Assembly (NCBI RefSeq): GCF_016785945.1
Contig: NZ_JAEMEF010000009.1
Coordinates: 62,001-126,000, forward strand
DNA from: Olleya sediminilitoris
GTDB taxonomy: Bacteria; Bacteroidota; Bacteroidia; Flavobacteriales; Flavobacteriaceae
Length of the DNA: 64,000 nucleotides
Direction of reading: 5' to 3'
Both the position numbers and the translations under genes were made by a program. The notes under the pieces are model-generated. The model was not told the origin of the DNA, ran no database searches, and saw only the letters and a list, made by a program, of their open reading frames with translations. This document shows positions 36,956-45,563 of the stretch, piece by piece (positions within the stretch are counted from its first letter, which is position 1; each line of letters opens with the position of its first letter).

Positions 36956-37897
36956 ATGGATAGTACAAGAAAATCTATACTAATTATACTGGCATTTTTC
37001 TCTATTTACTGTATTTGGGGATCAACATATTTACTTAATAAGGTTGTGGTGTCAGAGGTTTCACCATTATTTTTGGCATCCATCAGGTTTTTTTGCGCAG
37101 GGATTTTAATTTTTGGTATTGCTAAAATTTTAAAAATATCTCTTAAAGCAAGTACAATACAATTAAAAAATTCGGCTTTAGCTGGATTTTTATTTTTAGT
37201 GTATGGTAACGGTGTTTTTGTATGGGCTTTAAAATATGTAGATAGCGGTTTTGCAGCACTTATTGCAGCAACACAACCGTTATTCGTTATTTTTTTAATG
37301 CGTATTTTACAAGGCTCTAAAATTCAAACAAAATCTATTATTGGTGTTGTTTTGGGTGTTATAGGTATGTATTTATTGGTTAGTCAAGATACATTGCAAT
37401 TAGACCAAAACGGTATCATTGGTATAGTCGTTATTTTTACTTGTGTTTTAAGCTGGAGTTATGGTAGCATTTTTGTGTCTAAAGCAGATTTGCCAAAAAA
37501 CTTTTTTGTAGCTACTGGTTATCAAATGGTTTTTGCTAGTTTGTTTTTAGTCATTTTTAGCCTAACAGTTAAAGAAGTTTGGACGTCACCTTTAAAATGG
37601 AGTATAAATGCACAAGGCGCCATGCTGTTATTAATTGTTTTTGGTGGTATTGTTGCTTTTACAGCATTTAATTATTTATTAAAAGAAGTCTCTACAGAAA
37701 AGGTGTCTACTTCTGCTTATGTTAATCCAGTAATTGCTTTATTTTTGGGATGGTATGTTTTGGATGAGCAGATTACAAAGCAGTCTATTGTTGCAGCTGT
37801 TGTTTTATTAACAGGAGTATATTTTATAAATTCTAAGAAAAAAATCATTATTTTCTCTAGATTTAAACGTAAAAAGCTACAAAATTTAAAAAAATAG
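36956..37897 (+). CDS. EamA/DMT-family transporter
   Basis: A 313-residue protein with ten hydrophobic segments arranged as two EamA repeats. IYCIWGSTYLLNKVVVSEVS opens repeat one, and FNYLLKEVSTEKVSTSAYVN with PVIALFLGWYVL lies in repeat two, both typical of the drug/metabolite transporter superfamily (RhaT/YdcZ-like exporters). The C-terminus is strongly basic. Substrate unknown. Confidence 0.9.
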   Translation: MDSTRKSILIILAFFSIYCIWGSTYLLNKVVVSEVSPLFLASIRFFCAGILIFGIAKILKISLKASTIQLKNSALAGFLFLVYGNGVFVWALKYVDSGFAALIAATQPLFVIFLMRILQGSKIQTKSIIGVVLGVIGMYLLVSQDTLQLDQNGIIGIVVIFTCVLSWSYGSIFVSKADLPKNFFVATGYQMVFASLFLVIFSLTVKEVWTSPLKWSINAQGAMLLLIVFGGIVAFTAFNYLLKEVSTEKVSTSAYVNPVIALFLGWYVLDEQITKQSIVAAVVLLTGVYFINSKKKIIIFSRFKRKKLQNLKK

Positions 37898-37942
37898 TCT
37901 AAATAGCTTAAAGACTTAACATACAATTAATTAAAAAGTTAG

Positions 37943-37950
37943 TATCTTTG
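37943..37950 (+). promoter_or_regulatory. -7 box TATCTTTG for the long cold-shock-domain gene
   Basis: An exact TAnnTTTG match located 132 bases before the ATG at 38083, giving a long structured leader. No TTTG -33 box at the expected distance. Confidence 0.5.
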
Positions 37951-37955
37951 TAACT

Positions 37956-38049
37956 CATAAAAGCAGGTAAACCATTTGTAACAGTCGCTTTCTACGACGT
38001 TAAAATTGTTAAGCAGAACATAGCTTTTTATTACTTTCTGCTTTTTATG
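37956..38049 (+). promoter_or_regulatory. Structured 5' leader with alternative hairpins
   Basis: CTGCTTTTTATG (38038-38049) can pair with CATAAAAGCAG at 37956-37966 or, with its upstream TT, with AAGCAGAA at 38011-38018; the two pairings exclude each other. The proximal hairpin ends in a T-run and so resembles a terminator. A cold-sensitive or attenuation switch upstream of a cold-shock protein is inferred, not shown. Confidence 0.5.
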
Positions 38050-38082
38050 AATTCATTTTAATACACACATTTAAAAACGCTA

Positions 38083-38538
38083 ATGGCAAAATCGCAACAA
38101 ACATTTAATAAAAGTGAAAAAGAAAAAAAACGCTTAAAGAAAAGAGAAGATAAGCGTAAGAAGATGGAAGCTCGTAAAGCCGAAAAAGAGGCTAATGGAG
38201 GTTCTGATGGTATCCAGTTTGCATATGTAGACTTTAATGGTAATTTGGTAGATACTCCACCAGATCCAGAGATGAGAGAAAAGATTGATGCAGAAGAAAT
38301 TGTTTTAGGAGTTCCTAAAAAAGTTGAAGGAGAAGAAGAAGATCCAGTAAGAAAAGGTAAAGTATCATTTTTTGATACCTCTAAAGGTTTTGGATTTATT
38401 ATTGACACAGAAAATAACGAAAAGTATTTTTGTCACGTCAGTGGTTTAATAGACCAAATTGCTGAAAATGACAAAGTATCTTTTGAACTTGAAAAAGGTA
38501 TGAAAGGTATGAATGCTGTAAAAGTGAAAAAAATCTAA
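38083..38538 (+). CDS. Cold-shock domain protein with basic N-terminal extension
   Basis: A 151-residue protein. The first 30 residues are very rich in Lys and Arg (KEKKRLKKREDKRKKMEARK). The C-terminal 65 residues form a cold-shock domain with RNP1 KGFGFI and RNP2-like YFCHVSGL, and the end VSFELEKGMKGMNAVKVKKI. This is larger than the 63-67 residues of CspA. Expected to bind single-stranded RNA; the extension may strengthen nucleic acid binding. Confidence 0.88.
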   Translation: MAKSQQTFNKSEKEKKRLKKREDKRKKMEARKAEKEANGGSDGIQFAYVDFNGNLVDTPPDPEMREKIDAEEIVLGVPKKVEGEEEDPVRKGKVSFFDTSKGFGFIIDTENNEKYFCHVSGLIDQIAENDKVSFELEKGMKGMNAVKVKKI

Positions 38539-38562
38539 TAATTAGCTAGATTTAGCACATAT

Positions 38563-38599
38563 AAAAAACCCATTAAGAGTTAATCTTAATGGGTTTTTT
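38563..38599 (+). terminator. Bidirectional terminator between convergent genes
   Basis: Perfect 16-base arms AAAAAACCCATTAAGA and TCTTAATGGGTTTTTT with loop GTTAA. Serves the cold-shock gene and the NUDIX regulator on the opposite strand. Confidence 0.93.
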
Positions 38600-38603
38600 A
38601 TTT

Positions 38604-39335
38604 TTAAATAGTTATTAAATAGTTTTTCTGAAAAACTTTATCATAAATATCCTTACTAAACATATATAATTGCGCAGGTTTTTTGGATACACCTATTTGT
38701 TTTTCGTCTAAAGCAATAATATATTTTTTATTTATTAGTTTACGTCTAAAATTTCTGTTGTCAATTTCAATACCTAATATAGATTGGTATAAATCTTGAA
38801 CTTCATTAATAGTAAATTTATCAGGTAAAAGCTCAAATATAATAGGCTCTGACAGACATTTTTCTTTTAAATCATCATATGCTTCCATGATAATTTTTTC
38901 ATGATCAAATCCAACTTGCGGTAACTCATTCACCGGAAACCATTCGGCATCATTAGTGTTCTTGCTTAAATCTACATCTTCAGTTTTTAGTAAAAAATAA
39001 TAGGCAACGGTAATGGTTCTTAAATTAAACTCTTCATTTTTAATCCAAATTAAATCTTTTTCATTTGACAAACGGTTTGGGTCTCCAAATACCTTAAATT
39101 GTTTTTTATACTGATCTGTTAACCCAGTCAATTCCTTCAAGACTCTAGTGGCTGTATCATCCAGTTTTTCATGCGTATATACATGATAACCAGTTAATAC
39201 ATAGTCATTAACTAAAATTTTTTGTTTATCTTTTAGGTAACGCTTTATCATTAAAACGTTTAAAGATTTAGTAGTTGTATCATATCCAAATACAACGCAA
39301 TCTACCGATATGTTTAATATTTTTTCAGGCTTCAT
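38604..39335 (-). CDS. NUDIX-type (NrtR/AraR-like) transcriptional regulator
   Basis: A 243-residue protein with an N-terminal NUDIX fold (SVDCVVFGYDTTTKSLNVLM, YVLTGYHVYTHEKLDDTATR) and a C-terminal winged helix (LPDKFTINEVQDLYQSILGI, NFRRKLINKKYI). The NUDIX box is degenerate: where the family has RExxEE the sequence reads RVLKELTGL, so hydrolysis is unlikely and the domain probably senses a ligand. Relatives regulate sugar use in Bacteroidota. It is divergent from a polyol or sugar operon, so it is the likely local regulator. Confidence 0.88.
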   Translation of the reverse strand: MKPEKILNISVDCVVFGYDTTTKSLNVLMIKRYLKDKQKILVNDYVLTGYHVYTHEKLDDTATRVLKELTGLTDQYKKQFKVFGDPNRLSNEKDLIWIKNEEFNLRTITVAYYFLLKTEDVDLSKNTNDAEWFPVNELPQVGFDHEKIIMEAYDDLKEKCLSEPIIFELLPDKFTINEVQDLYQSILGIEIDNRNFRRKLINKKYIIALDEKQIGVSKKPAQLYMFSKDIYDKVFQKNYLITI

Positions 39336-39476
39336 AATTATCTCAGCTTCAATAAATAACGAAAAATTAATCTAAAAAACTTGTATTAACTTTAATTAAA
39401 CGTCAAATTCACATTAGCAATAATAACACTTTTTATTTGAATAATAGACACCATAAAGTCAATATAGCATACATAA

Positions 39477-39491
39477 ATGTTAATTTAACAT
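39477..39491. promoter_or_regulatory. Perfect palindrome, candidate operator
   Basis: ATGTTAATTTAACAT, a 15-base perfect palindrome, lies in the 222-base region between the regulator gene and the sugar operon, 43 bases upstream of a TACATTTG -7 box. A dimeric winged-helix regulator could bind here. Confidence 0.5.
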
Positions 39492-39533
39492 ACTTTTTTT
39501 GCTATTTATTAGGTTTTGTAATTTTTTTTATAA

Positions 39534-39541
39534 TACATTTG
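39534..39541 (+). promoter_or_regulatory. Putative -7 box TACATTTG of the polyol operon
   Basis: An exact TAnnTTTG match, 55 bases before the preferred start of the outer-membrane protein gene. The -33 box is unclear. Confidence 0.5.
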
Positions 39542-39596
39542 AAAAACAAACGTAATTATGACGTTTATAAATAAACTAACTAAAACTACTTTAATT

Positions 39597-40415
39597 ATGA
39601 ACCAAAAATCAAAAACAACTACAATCGTTTTATGTCTTTTAGCCTGTTTCACTTTAAATATAGTTTCTGCCCAAGAAGAAGAAAAGGAAGAGTATTCTCC
39701 GTTTAGTATTAGTGCACATCTAAAAAATATGCATACTTGGCACGGATTTGTAGTACATCCAGGAGCTATGATAGCGAGTAGTTTAGAATACAACTCTAAA
39801 AATAAAAAATTCACTTTTGGTTTTTGGGGAGGAGCAAGTTTCTCTACCGTAGATGTAGATAATATAGTTACTGGTGAAAACGAAAGTGCTTATTATAAAG
39901 AAGTTTCAATTTATACAAAATACCGTTTTTCAGATAAATTTTTTATTGAAGCTGTAACTCATAATAACTATACAGGAGTTGAAGAAAGAGGTGATAAGTT
40001 AAGTTACTGGAGTTACGACAAAACACAAGGTTACAACTTTGTAGATTTAAATTTTGGTTATAATGTAACACCAAACACATTATTATATTTTGCTACTATT
40101 ATAAATGGTGGTTCTGGAGATTATGAAGTACAAGATAATGGAGATTTAGAAAACTCTTGGACACATTATTTTGAGGTTAGCAGCAAAGTATGGCAAAATA
40201 GTAACTCTAGCTTGTCTCTATTTGCAGGAGGAGCTTGGTCTTTTATTACAGATAAAACGTTTTATACTCAAGGTGCAGGAAACCTTATTAATGTTGGTGC
40301 TACATTTAATAAACAATTAGAGATTTATAAATATAAAGTACCTGTGGATGTGACTTTAATGTGGAATCCTGAACAAGAAAAAACAGTCATCCAATTAGAC
40401 CTTACTTTATTTTAA
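39597..40415 (+). CDS. Outer-membrane beta-barrel protein of the polyol locus
   Basis: A 272-residue protein with signal peptide (TTTIVLCLLACFTLNIVSAQ) and strands of alternating hydrophobic and polar residues ending in LDLTLF, a C-terminal aromatic as in outer-membrane barrels. It begins the operon that continues with an ABC transporter, so a channel for the imported sugar alcohol is plausible. The ATG at 39597 gives a normal signal sequence; an ATG at 39558 would add 13 residues. The family is not recognised. Confidence 0.72.
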   Translation: MNQKSKTTTIVLCLLACFTLNIVSAQEEEKEEYSPFSISAHLKNMHTWHGFVVHPGAMIASSLEYNSKNKKFTFGFWGGASFSTVDVDNIVTGENESAYYKEVSIYTKYRFSDKFFIEAVTHNNYTGVEERGDKLSYWSYDKTQGYNFVDLNFGYNVTPNTLLYFATIINGGSGDYEVQDNGDLENSWTHYFEVSSKVWQNSNSSLSLFAGGAWSFITDKTFYTQGAGNLINVGATFNKQLEIYKYKVPVDVTLMWNPEQEKTVIQLDLTLF

Positions 40416-40470
40416 TAGCTAAATATAATCCCTTAACTTTCATTGTGTTAAAATCATAAACAAACTAATT

Positions 40471-41529
40471 ATGAAAACTAAAACTACTATAGTTAATACT
40501 TTTAAATTGACATTGTCAATGGTTGTACTTGTATTATTGTGCTCTGGTTGTGCAGAGCAATTAAATGATGTAAACACATCTTCAAATTCTCATGAAGACA
40601 TTGGAGATGTGTTTAAAAGCGAAATCGATTTAGTCGGTAAAAAAATAGGCTATTGTTCACCTTCACTAAATGCGCCTTACTATCAAGCATTATGGCAAAG
40701 CATAAAATCTACTACAGAAAAAAATGGAATGACATTTTTATCGGCTGATGGTCAAGATGATATTAATAAGCAAATTGCTGCTGTTGAAGATTTAATTACC
40801 AAAGGCGTGGATGCTTTATTATTAAACCCTAAAGATCCAGATGCCTTGGTTGGCGTCACTAAATTGGCAGAAGCTGCTGGTATACCTGTTTTTATTATTG
40901 ATAGTTCTATTAGTCCTGAAGCAGAATTTGTAACCACTATACAATCTAATAACTTGGCTAATGGTGAATTAGCAGGAGAATGGTTAGCAAAAAAGTTTGG
41001 AAACAAACCTATGAATATTGCTTTATTAAGCGGAAATGCAGGAAACCCAGTGGGTCGTACACGTAAACAAGGTTTATTACAAGGGATTACCGAAGAACAA
41101 TTACGTACGCTTGGTAAAATTAACTTAAATGTAAAAACACAAGCGTATACAGAATGGTCTTATGCAGGAGGACTGAAAGCTATGGAAGATATTTTAGTAG
41201 CACATCCAGATGTTAATGTAGTCATTACAGAATCGGATGTTTGTGTATTAGGTGCTATTAAAGCGATTGCACAAGCTGGTAAAACCGATGATATTTTAAT
41301 TGTTGCTGGTGCAGATGGTCAAAAAGAAGCCATTAAATATATCATGGAAACCGATTTTTATGGTTGTACAGCAATGAATAGTCCTGTACAAATTGGTAAA
41401 AATGCAGTACAATATGCTGTAGAATATATGAATGGTAAAACCGATTTTGATAAAAAATCATACACAGCACCTTTATTAATTACCAAAGAGAATGCTGCTA
41501 AGTACTACAATCCAAACGCAATCTTTTAA
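40471..41529 (+). CDS. Sugar ABC transporter substrate-binding lipoprotein (ribose type)
   Basis: A 352-residue periplasmic-binding protein of the RbsB/pentose family (Peripla_BP_4). Lipobox LCSGC near residue 27; domain blocks IGYCSPSLNAPYYQALWQSI, DALLLNPKDPDALVGVTKLA, NGELAGEWLAKKFG and VVITESDVCVLGAIKAIAQA. The membrane anchor is unusual for a Gram-negative RbsB. It sits 55 bases after the barrel gene and directly before the ATPase gene. The ligand is probably a sugar or polyol. Confidence 0.9.
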   Translation: MKTKTTIVNTFKLTLSMVVLVLLCSGCAEQLNDVNTSSNSHEDIGDVFKSEIDLVGKKIGYCSPSLNAPYYQALWQSIKSTTEKNGMTFLSADGQDDINKQIAAVEDLITKGVDALLLNPKDPDALVGVTKLAEAAGIPVFIIDSSISPEAEFVTTIQSNNLANGELAGEWLAKKFGNKPMNIALLSGNAGNPVGRTRKQGLLQGITEEQLRTLGKINLNVKTQAYTEWSYAGGLKAMEDILVAHPDVNVVITESDVCVLGAIKAIAQAGKTDDILIVAGADGQKEAIKYIMETDFYGCTAMNSPVQIGKNAVQYAVEYMNGKTDFDKKSYTAPLLITKENAAKYYNPNAIF

Positions 41530-41539
41530 TTTATTAGAC

Positions 41540-43063
41540 ATGAAAAATTCAACAAACGAATATCGTCTAGAAATGTCAGGAATTTCCAAAAGTTTTGGAG
41601 TTGTTTCTGTACTTAAAGATGTGAATTTAAAAGTAAAGTCAGGAGAAATTCATGCATTATTAGGTGAAAATGGTGCTGGAAAATCTACTTTAATTAAAAT
41701 ATTAAGTGGTGTGCATCAAAAAGATGCTGGTAAAGTGGTTTTAAATGGAGAGGAAATTAAACCTAAAAACACACATGAAGGTCAGGTTTTAGGGATTAAT
41801 GTAGTCTATCAAGAATTGTCTTTAGTGAATGATTTATCGGTTGCAGAAAATATTTATTTACACAAATTAGGTGCTAGTAAATCTTGGATGAACTGGAAAG
41901 GCTTAATTCAGGATGCACAAGAATTATTAGATTCTTTGGACTTTAAAATTGATGCTTCCGCAAAAGTAAAAGACTTAAGTATTGTACAAAAGCAAGTGGT
42001 TGAAATTGCTAAAGCTATTTCAGAAGACACTAAAATTTTGGTTTTAGATGAACCGACAACAGTTTTTGATCCTAAAGATGTAAAAAAATTATTTCAAATT
42101 CTTTTCAAATTAAAAGAACAAGGTATTTCCATTATATATATATCGCATCATTTAGACGAAATCTTCAAAATAGCAGATACAGTAACTGTACTTAGAGATG
42201 GTTTAGATACAGGAAGTATGCCTATTTCAGAAACAGATAAAGATGGCGTAATTCACTTAATGATTGGTCGTGAATTAAAAGATTTGTATCCAAAAAGAGA
42301 GAATAAAATTGGAGAGGTACCAATATTTCAAGTAAAAAATTTAACTGCCAAAGAAACTATAGTAAATGATGTTTCTTTTAATGTAAAACCAGGTGAAGTT
42401 CTTGGTATTGCTGGTTTAGGTGGAAGCGGAAGAACAGAAACTGCAAAATTAATTTTTGGTGCAGATAAAAAGAAATCTGGAACTTTAATTTTAGAAGGAA
42501 ATGAAATAAAAACGAATTCTCCTGTAGATGCTGCTGGTTATCAAATTGGTTTTGTTTCCGAAGATAGAAAAGAGGAAGGTGTGTTTTTACCACTATCTAT
42601 AAGAAGAAATATTAGTGTGACTAGTTTTAAATCTATTTCTAGTAAACTAGGTTTTATAAATGTAGAAAACGAATACAAAAAGGTATTAGGTTTAATTGAA
42701 AAATTAAACATCAAAACACCTAACTCTGAGGTTAATGTGAAAAATCTTAGTGGTGGAAATCAACAAAAAGTAGCTTTAGCGAAATGGTTAAGTATTGATA
42801 GTAAAGTCATTTTTATTGATGAACCAACTAGAGGAGTGGATGTAGGTGCAAAAATTGAAATCTATAACCTTATTAATGAGGTTGCTAAAAAAGGGGTTGG
42901 TGTTGTTGTAATATCTTCCGATATGCCAGAAATTATGGGCATTTCTGACCGTATTTTGGTAATGCATGAAGGTACTATTTATGGCGAATTGCAAAAAGAA
43001 CAATTTTCAGAAGAAAACATTTTACGATACTCCATTGGAGAACCTTTAAAACAAAATAACTAA
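41540..43063 (+). CDS. Sugar ABC transporter ATP-binding protein (RbsA-like)
   Basis: A 507-residue duplicated ATPase. Domain one has Walker A GENGAGKST, the linker DLSIVQKQVVEIAKA and Walker B ILVLDEPT. Domain two has the degenerate Walker A GLGGSGRTE, the signature LSGGNQQKVALAKWL and VIFIDEPTRGVDVGAK. This asymmetric pattern is that of RbsA/AraG/MglA. I take the ATG at 41540; an in-frame TTG upstream lies inside the previous gene. Confidence 0.93.
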   Translation: MKNSTNEYRLEMSGISKSFGVVSVLKDVNLKVKSGEIHALLGENGAGKSTLIKILSGVHQKDAGKVVLNGEEIKPKNTHEGQVLGINVVYQELSLVNDLSVAENIYLHKLGASKSWMNWKGLIQDAQELLDSLDFKIDASAKVKDLSIVQKQVVEIAKAISEDTKILVLDEPTTVFDPKDVKKLFQILFKLKEQGISIIYISHHLDEIFKIADTVTVLRDGLDTGSMPISETDKDGVIHLMIGRELKDLYPKRENKIGEVPIFQVKNLTAKETIVNDVSFNVKPGEVLGIAGLGGSGRTETAKLIFGADKKKSGTLILEGNEIKTNSPVDAAGYQIGFVSEDRKEEGVFLPLSIRRNISVTSFKSISSKLGFINVENEYKKVLGLIEKLNIKTPNSEVNVKNLSGGNQQKVALAKWLSIDSKVIFIDEPTRGVDVGAKIEIYNLINEVAKKGVGVVVISSDMPEIMGISDRILVMHEGTIYGELQKEQFSEENILRYSIGEPLKQNN

Positions 43064-43083
43064 ACTAATTAAACATTAACGTT

Positions 43084-44052
43084 ATGGCTTTAACATTAAA
43101 ACAACAACTTAGTACTCCAGGAGGCATACTAAAGTTCTTAGTCAAGTATAATACAATATTCATTTTTATATTATTAGTAATTTTTTCTGCACTAATTTCG
43201 GATGTGTTTTTTACATCTGTCAACCTTTCAAATTTATTAAAACAAGTATCTGGTATTGGTATTATTAGCATAGGTATGCTAATCGTAATACTTACAGGTG
43301 GTATTGATTTATCGGTTGGGTCTATGGTAGCATTATTAGCGGTTGCCTTTGCTATTTTGGTTAATATTTTTGCTTTACCATTGGCTATTTTAATGACTAT
43401 AGTGATTGGCTTTGGTTTAGGAAGTGTTTCTGGTTACCTCGTTGCTTATCAAAAAATGGCACCTTTTGTGGCAACTTTAGCATTAATGACTATTGCTAGA
43501 GGTTTAAGTTTTATCTATTCTAAAGGGTCTCCTGTTACATTCACAACAGTTGGAGGACAATACATGTCTAACTTTGCAAACAACTCAACTTTGGGTATTC
43601 CTAATATTGCAATTGTATTTTTTATCATCGTTATCTGCACTATGGTTATGCTACGTTACAATGTTTTTGGACGATTAATAATCGCTATTGGTAGTAATGA
43701 AGAAGCGTCTCGTTTATCTGGTATTAAAGTCAATAAATATAAATTTTTAGTCTATGCCATTTCTGGTGCTTTAGCTGCAACTGCTGCTATTATTGTGGCT
43801 TCTAGAACCAACTTAGGATCTCCAAACATGGGAATGGCTTGGGAGCTAGACGCTATTGCTGCTGTAGTTATTGGTGGAGCAAGTTTAAACGGAGGAAAAG
43901 GAACTGCAATAAACACCTTAATGGGTGTGCTTATTTTAGGATTAATAGGAAACATTTTAAACTTATTAAATGTGCCTTCCTATCCACAACAAGTGGTTAA
44001 AGGCGCTATCATCATTTTCGCAGTATTATTACAAAGATTCGAAAGCAAATAA
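43084..44052 (+). CDS. Sugar ABC transporter permease (RbsC-like)
   Basis: A 322-residue protein with eight to ten membrane helices. GGIDLSVGSMVALLAVA is the BPD_transp_2 signature, and GASLNGGKGTAINTLMGV near the C-terminus is the coupling-region motif. It forms the channel with the preceding ATPase. Located 20 bases after it. Confidence 0.93.
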   Translation: MALTLKQQLSTPGGILKFLVKYNTIFIFILLVIFSALISDVFFTSVNLSNLLKQVSGIGIISIGMLIVILTGGIDLSVGSMVALLAVAFAILVNIFALPLAILMTIVIGFGLGSVSGYLVAYQKMAPFVATLALMTIARGLSFIYSKGSPVTFTTVGGQYMSNFANNSTLGIPNIAIVFFIIVICTMVMLRYNVFGRLIIAIGSNEEASRLSGIKVNKYKFLVYAISGALAATAAIIVASRTNLGSPNMGMAWELDAIAAVVIGGASLNGGKGTAINTLMGVLILGLIGNILNLLNVPSYPQQVVKGAIIIFAVLLQRFESK

Positions 44053-44066
44053 ATATATATTCTGTA

Positions 44067-45551
44067 ATGGAAAACTTAAAATTAAATACGAAAAACCTTT
44101 CTGCAATTGGAGAACGAATTGCAATACCAAAGTATAGTAGATCTGATATTAAAACAGGAATCGTACATGTTGGTATTGGCGGATTTCATAGAGCGCATGA
44201 AGCTTTTTATACCGATCAACTATTACAAGACGAAAGCGTAAAAGATTGGGGAATTTGTGGTGTAGCTTTATTAGATTTTGACACTAAAATATACAACACA
44301 CTAAAGGAACAAGATGGTTTGTATACTTTAATTGTTAAAGAATTAGATGGCACACATACTAAACGTGTTATTGGTGCGATAACAGAATATCTGTTTGCTC
44401 CAGAAAATCCAACAAAGGTCATTGAGAAAATGGCGAGTCCAGAGGTTAAAATCATCACTTTAACCATTACGGAAGGTGGTTATAATTATAACGAAGCAAC
44501 CAAAACATTCGATTTTACAAATCCGTTAATTATTCACGATTTAGAACACCCTAATGCACCAAAAACAATATTTGGTTACCTAACACAAGCTTTAAAATTA
44601 AGACAAGAACGTGGATTAAAAGGAATCACTATTCAGTCTTGTGATAATATTCAAGGTAATGGTTACATGACACAAAATATGCTATTAAGTTATGTGTCTA
44701 AAGCAGAACCAGCTTTAGTAGATTGGATTAACGAAAATGTTTCTTTTCCAAATGCAATGGTAGACAGAATTACACCTGTAACTGCAGCAGAAGATATTAC
44801 ACATCTTAAAGAAACGTCTGGTATCGATGATGCTTGGCCTGTAGTTTGCGAACCTTTTAAACAATGGGTTATTGAAGATGATTTTATTGCAGGACGACCA
44901 GCTTGGGAAAACGTAGGAGCACAGTTTGTTGAAGATGTTGTGCCTTATGAGAAAATGAAACTAAGTTTATTAAATGCTGGACATTCAGTATTAGGGATTT
45001 TAGGTGCATTAATGGGTTACAATACTATTGATGAAGCGGTTAATAATCCAAATATCAGAGCCTTTTTAAAGCATTATATGGATGAAGAAGTAACGCCAAC
45101 TTTAGGGGATTTAGAAGGTGTTGATTTAGAAGCCTACAAGCAATCATTGTTAGAGCGCTTCGGAAACATCAATATTAAAGATCAAATTGATCGTATTTGT
45201 TCGGAAACTTCAGCAAAATATCCAATTTTTATTCTACCAACCATTCAATCACAATTAGAAAATAAAGGAGATATAGGATTGGCAGCATTTGTAACAGCAG
45301 CTTGGGCTATTTATAGTTTGGGTACTAATGAAAATGGAGACGCTTTAATCATAAAGGACGCTTTAAAACAAGAATTAGGTGAAAAAGCGAAAGAGGCAAA
45401 ACATAATCCTATTGCATTTTTAGAATTGGGATCGGTTTTTGGAACTTTAAAACAGAATCCTGTCTTTACTAAAGCATTTGTAAATGCCTATGAAGATATC
45501 ACAAATAAAAATATTGAAGATAATTTAAAAAGTATTAATAGTACTTATTAA
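44067..45551 (+). CDS. Mannitol dehydrogenase family protein
   Basis: A 494-residue polyol-specific long-chain dehydrogenase. HVGIGGFHRAHEAFYTDQLL near the N-terminus is the NAD site with the FHRAH motif. KMKLSLLNAGHSVLG contains the KxxxxNxxH catalytic set. Family members oxidise mannitol, sorbitol, arabitol or hexuronates to the ketose. Lies between the permease and the PfkB kinase genes, so it probably oxidises the imported polyol. Confidence 0.93.
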   Translation: MENLKLNTKNLSAIGERIAIPKYSRSDIKTGIVHVGIGGFHRAHEAFYTDQLLQDESVKDWGICGVALLDFDTKIYNTLKEQDGLYTLIVKELDGTHTKRVIGAITEYLFAPENPTKVIEKMASPEVKIITLTITEGGYNYNEATKTFDFTNPLIIHDLEHPNAPKTIFGYLTQALKLRQERGLKGITIQSCDNIQGNGYMTQNMLLSYVSKAEPALVDWINENVSFPNAMVDRITPVTAAEDITHLKETSGIDDAWPVVCEPFKQWVIEDDFIAGRPAWENVGAQFVEDVVPYEKMKLSLLNAGHSVLGILGALMGYNTIDEAVNNPNIRAFLKHYMDEEVTPTLGDLEGVDLEAYKQSLLERFGNINIKDQIDRICSETSAKYPIFILPTIQSQLENKGDIGLAAFVTAAWAIYSLGTNENGDALIIKDALKQELGEKAKEAKHNPIAFLELGSVFGTLKQNPVFTKAFVNAYEDITNKNIEDNLKSINSTY

Positions 45552-45563
45552 TAATAAAGTAGT

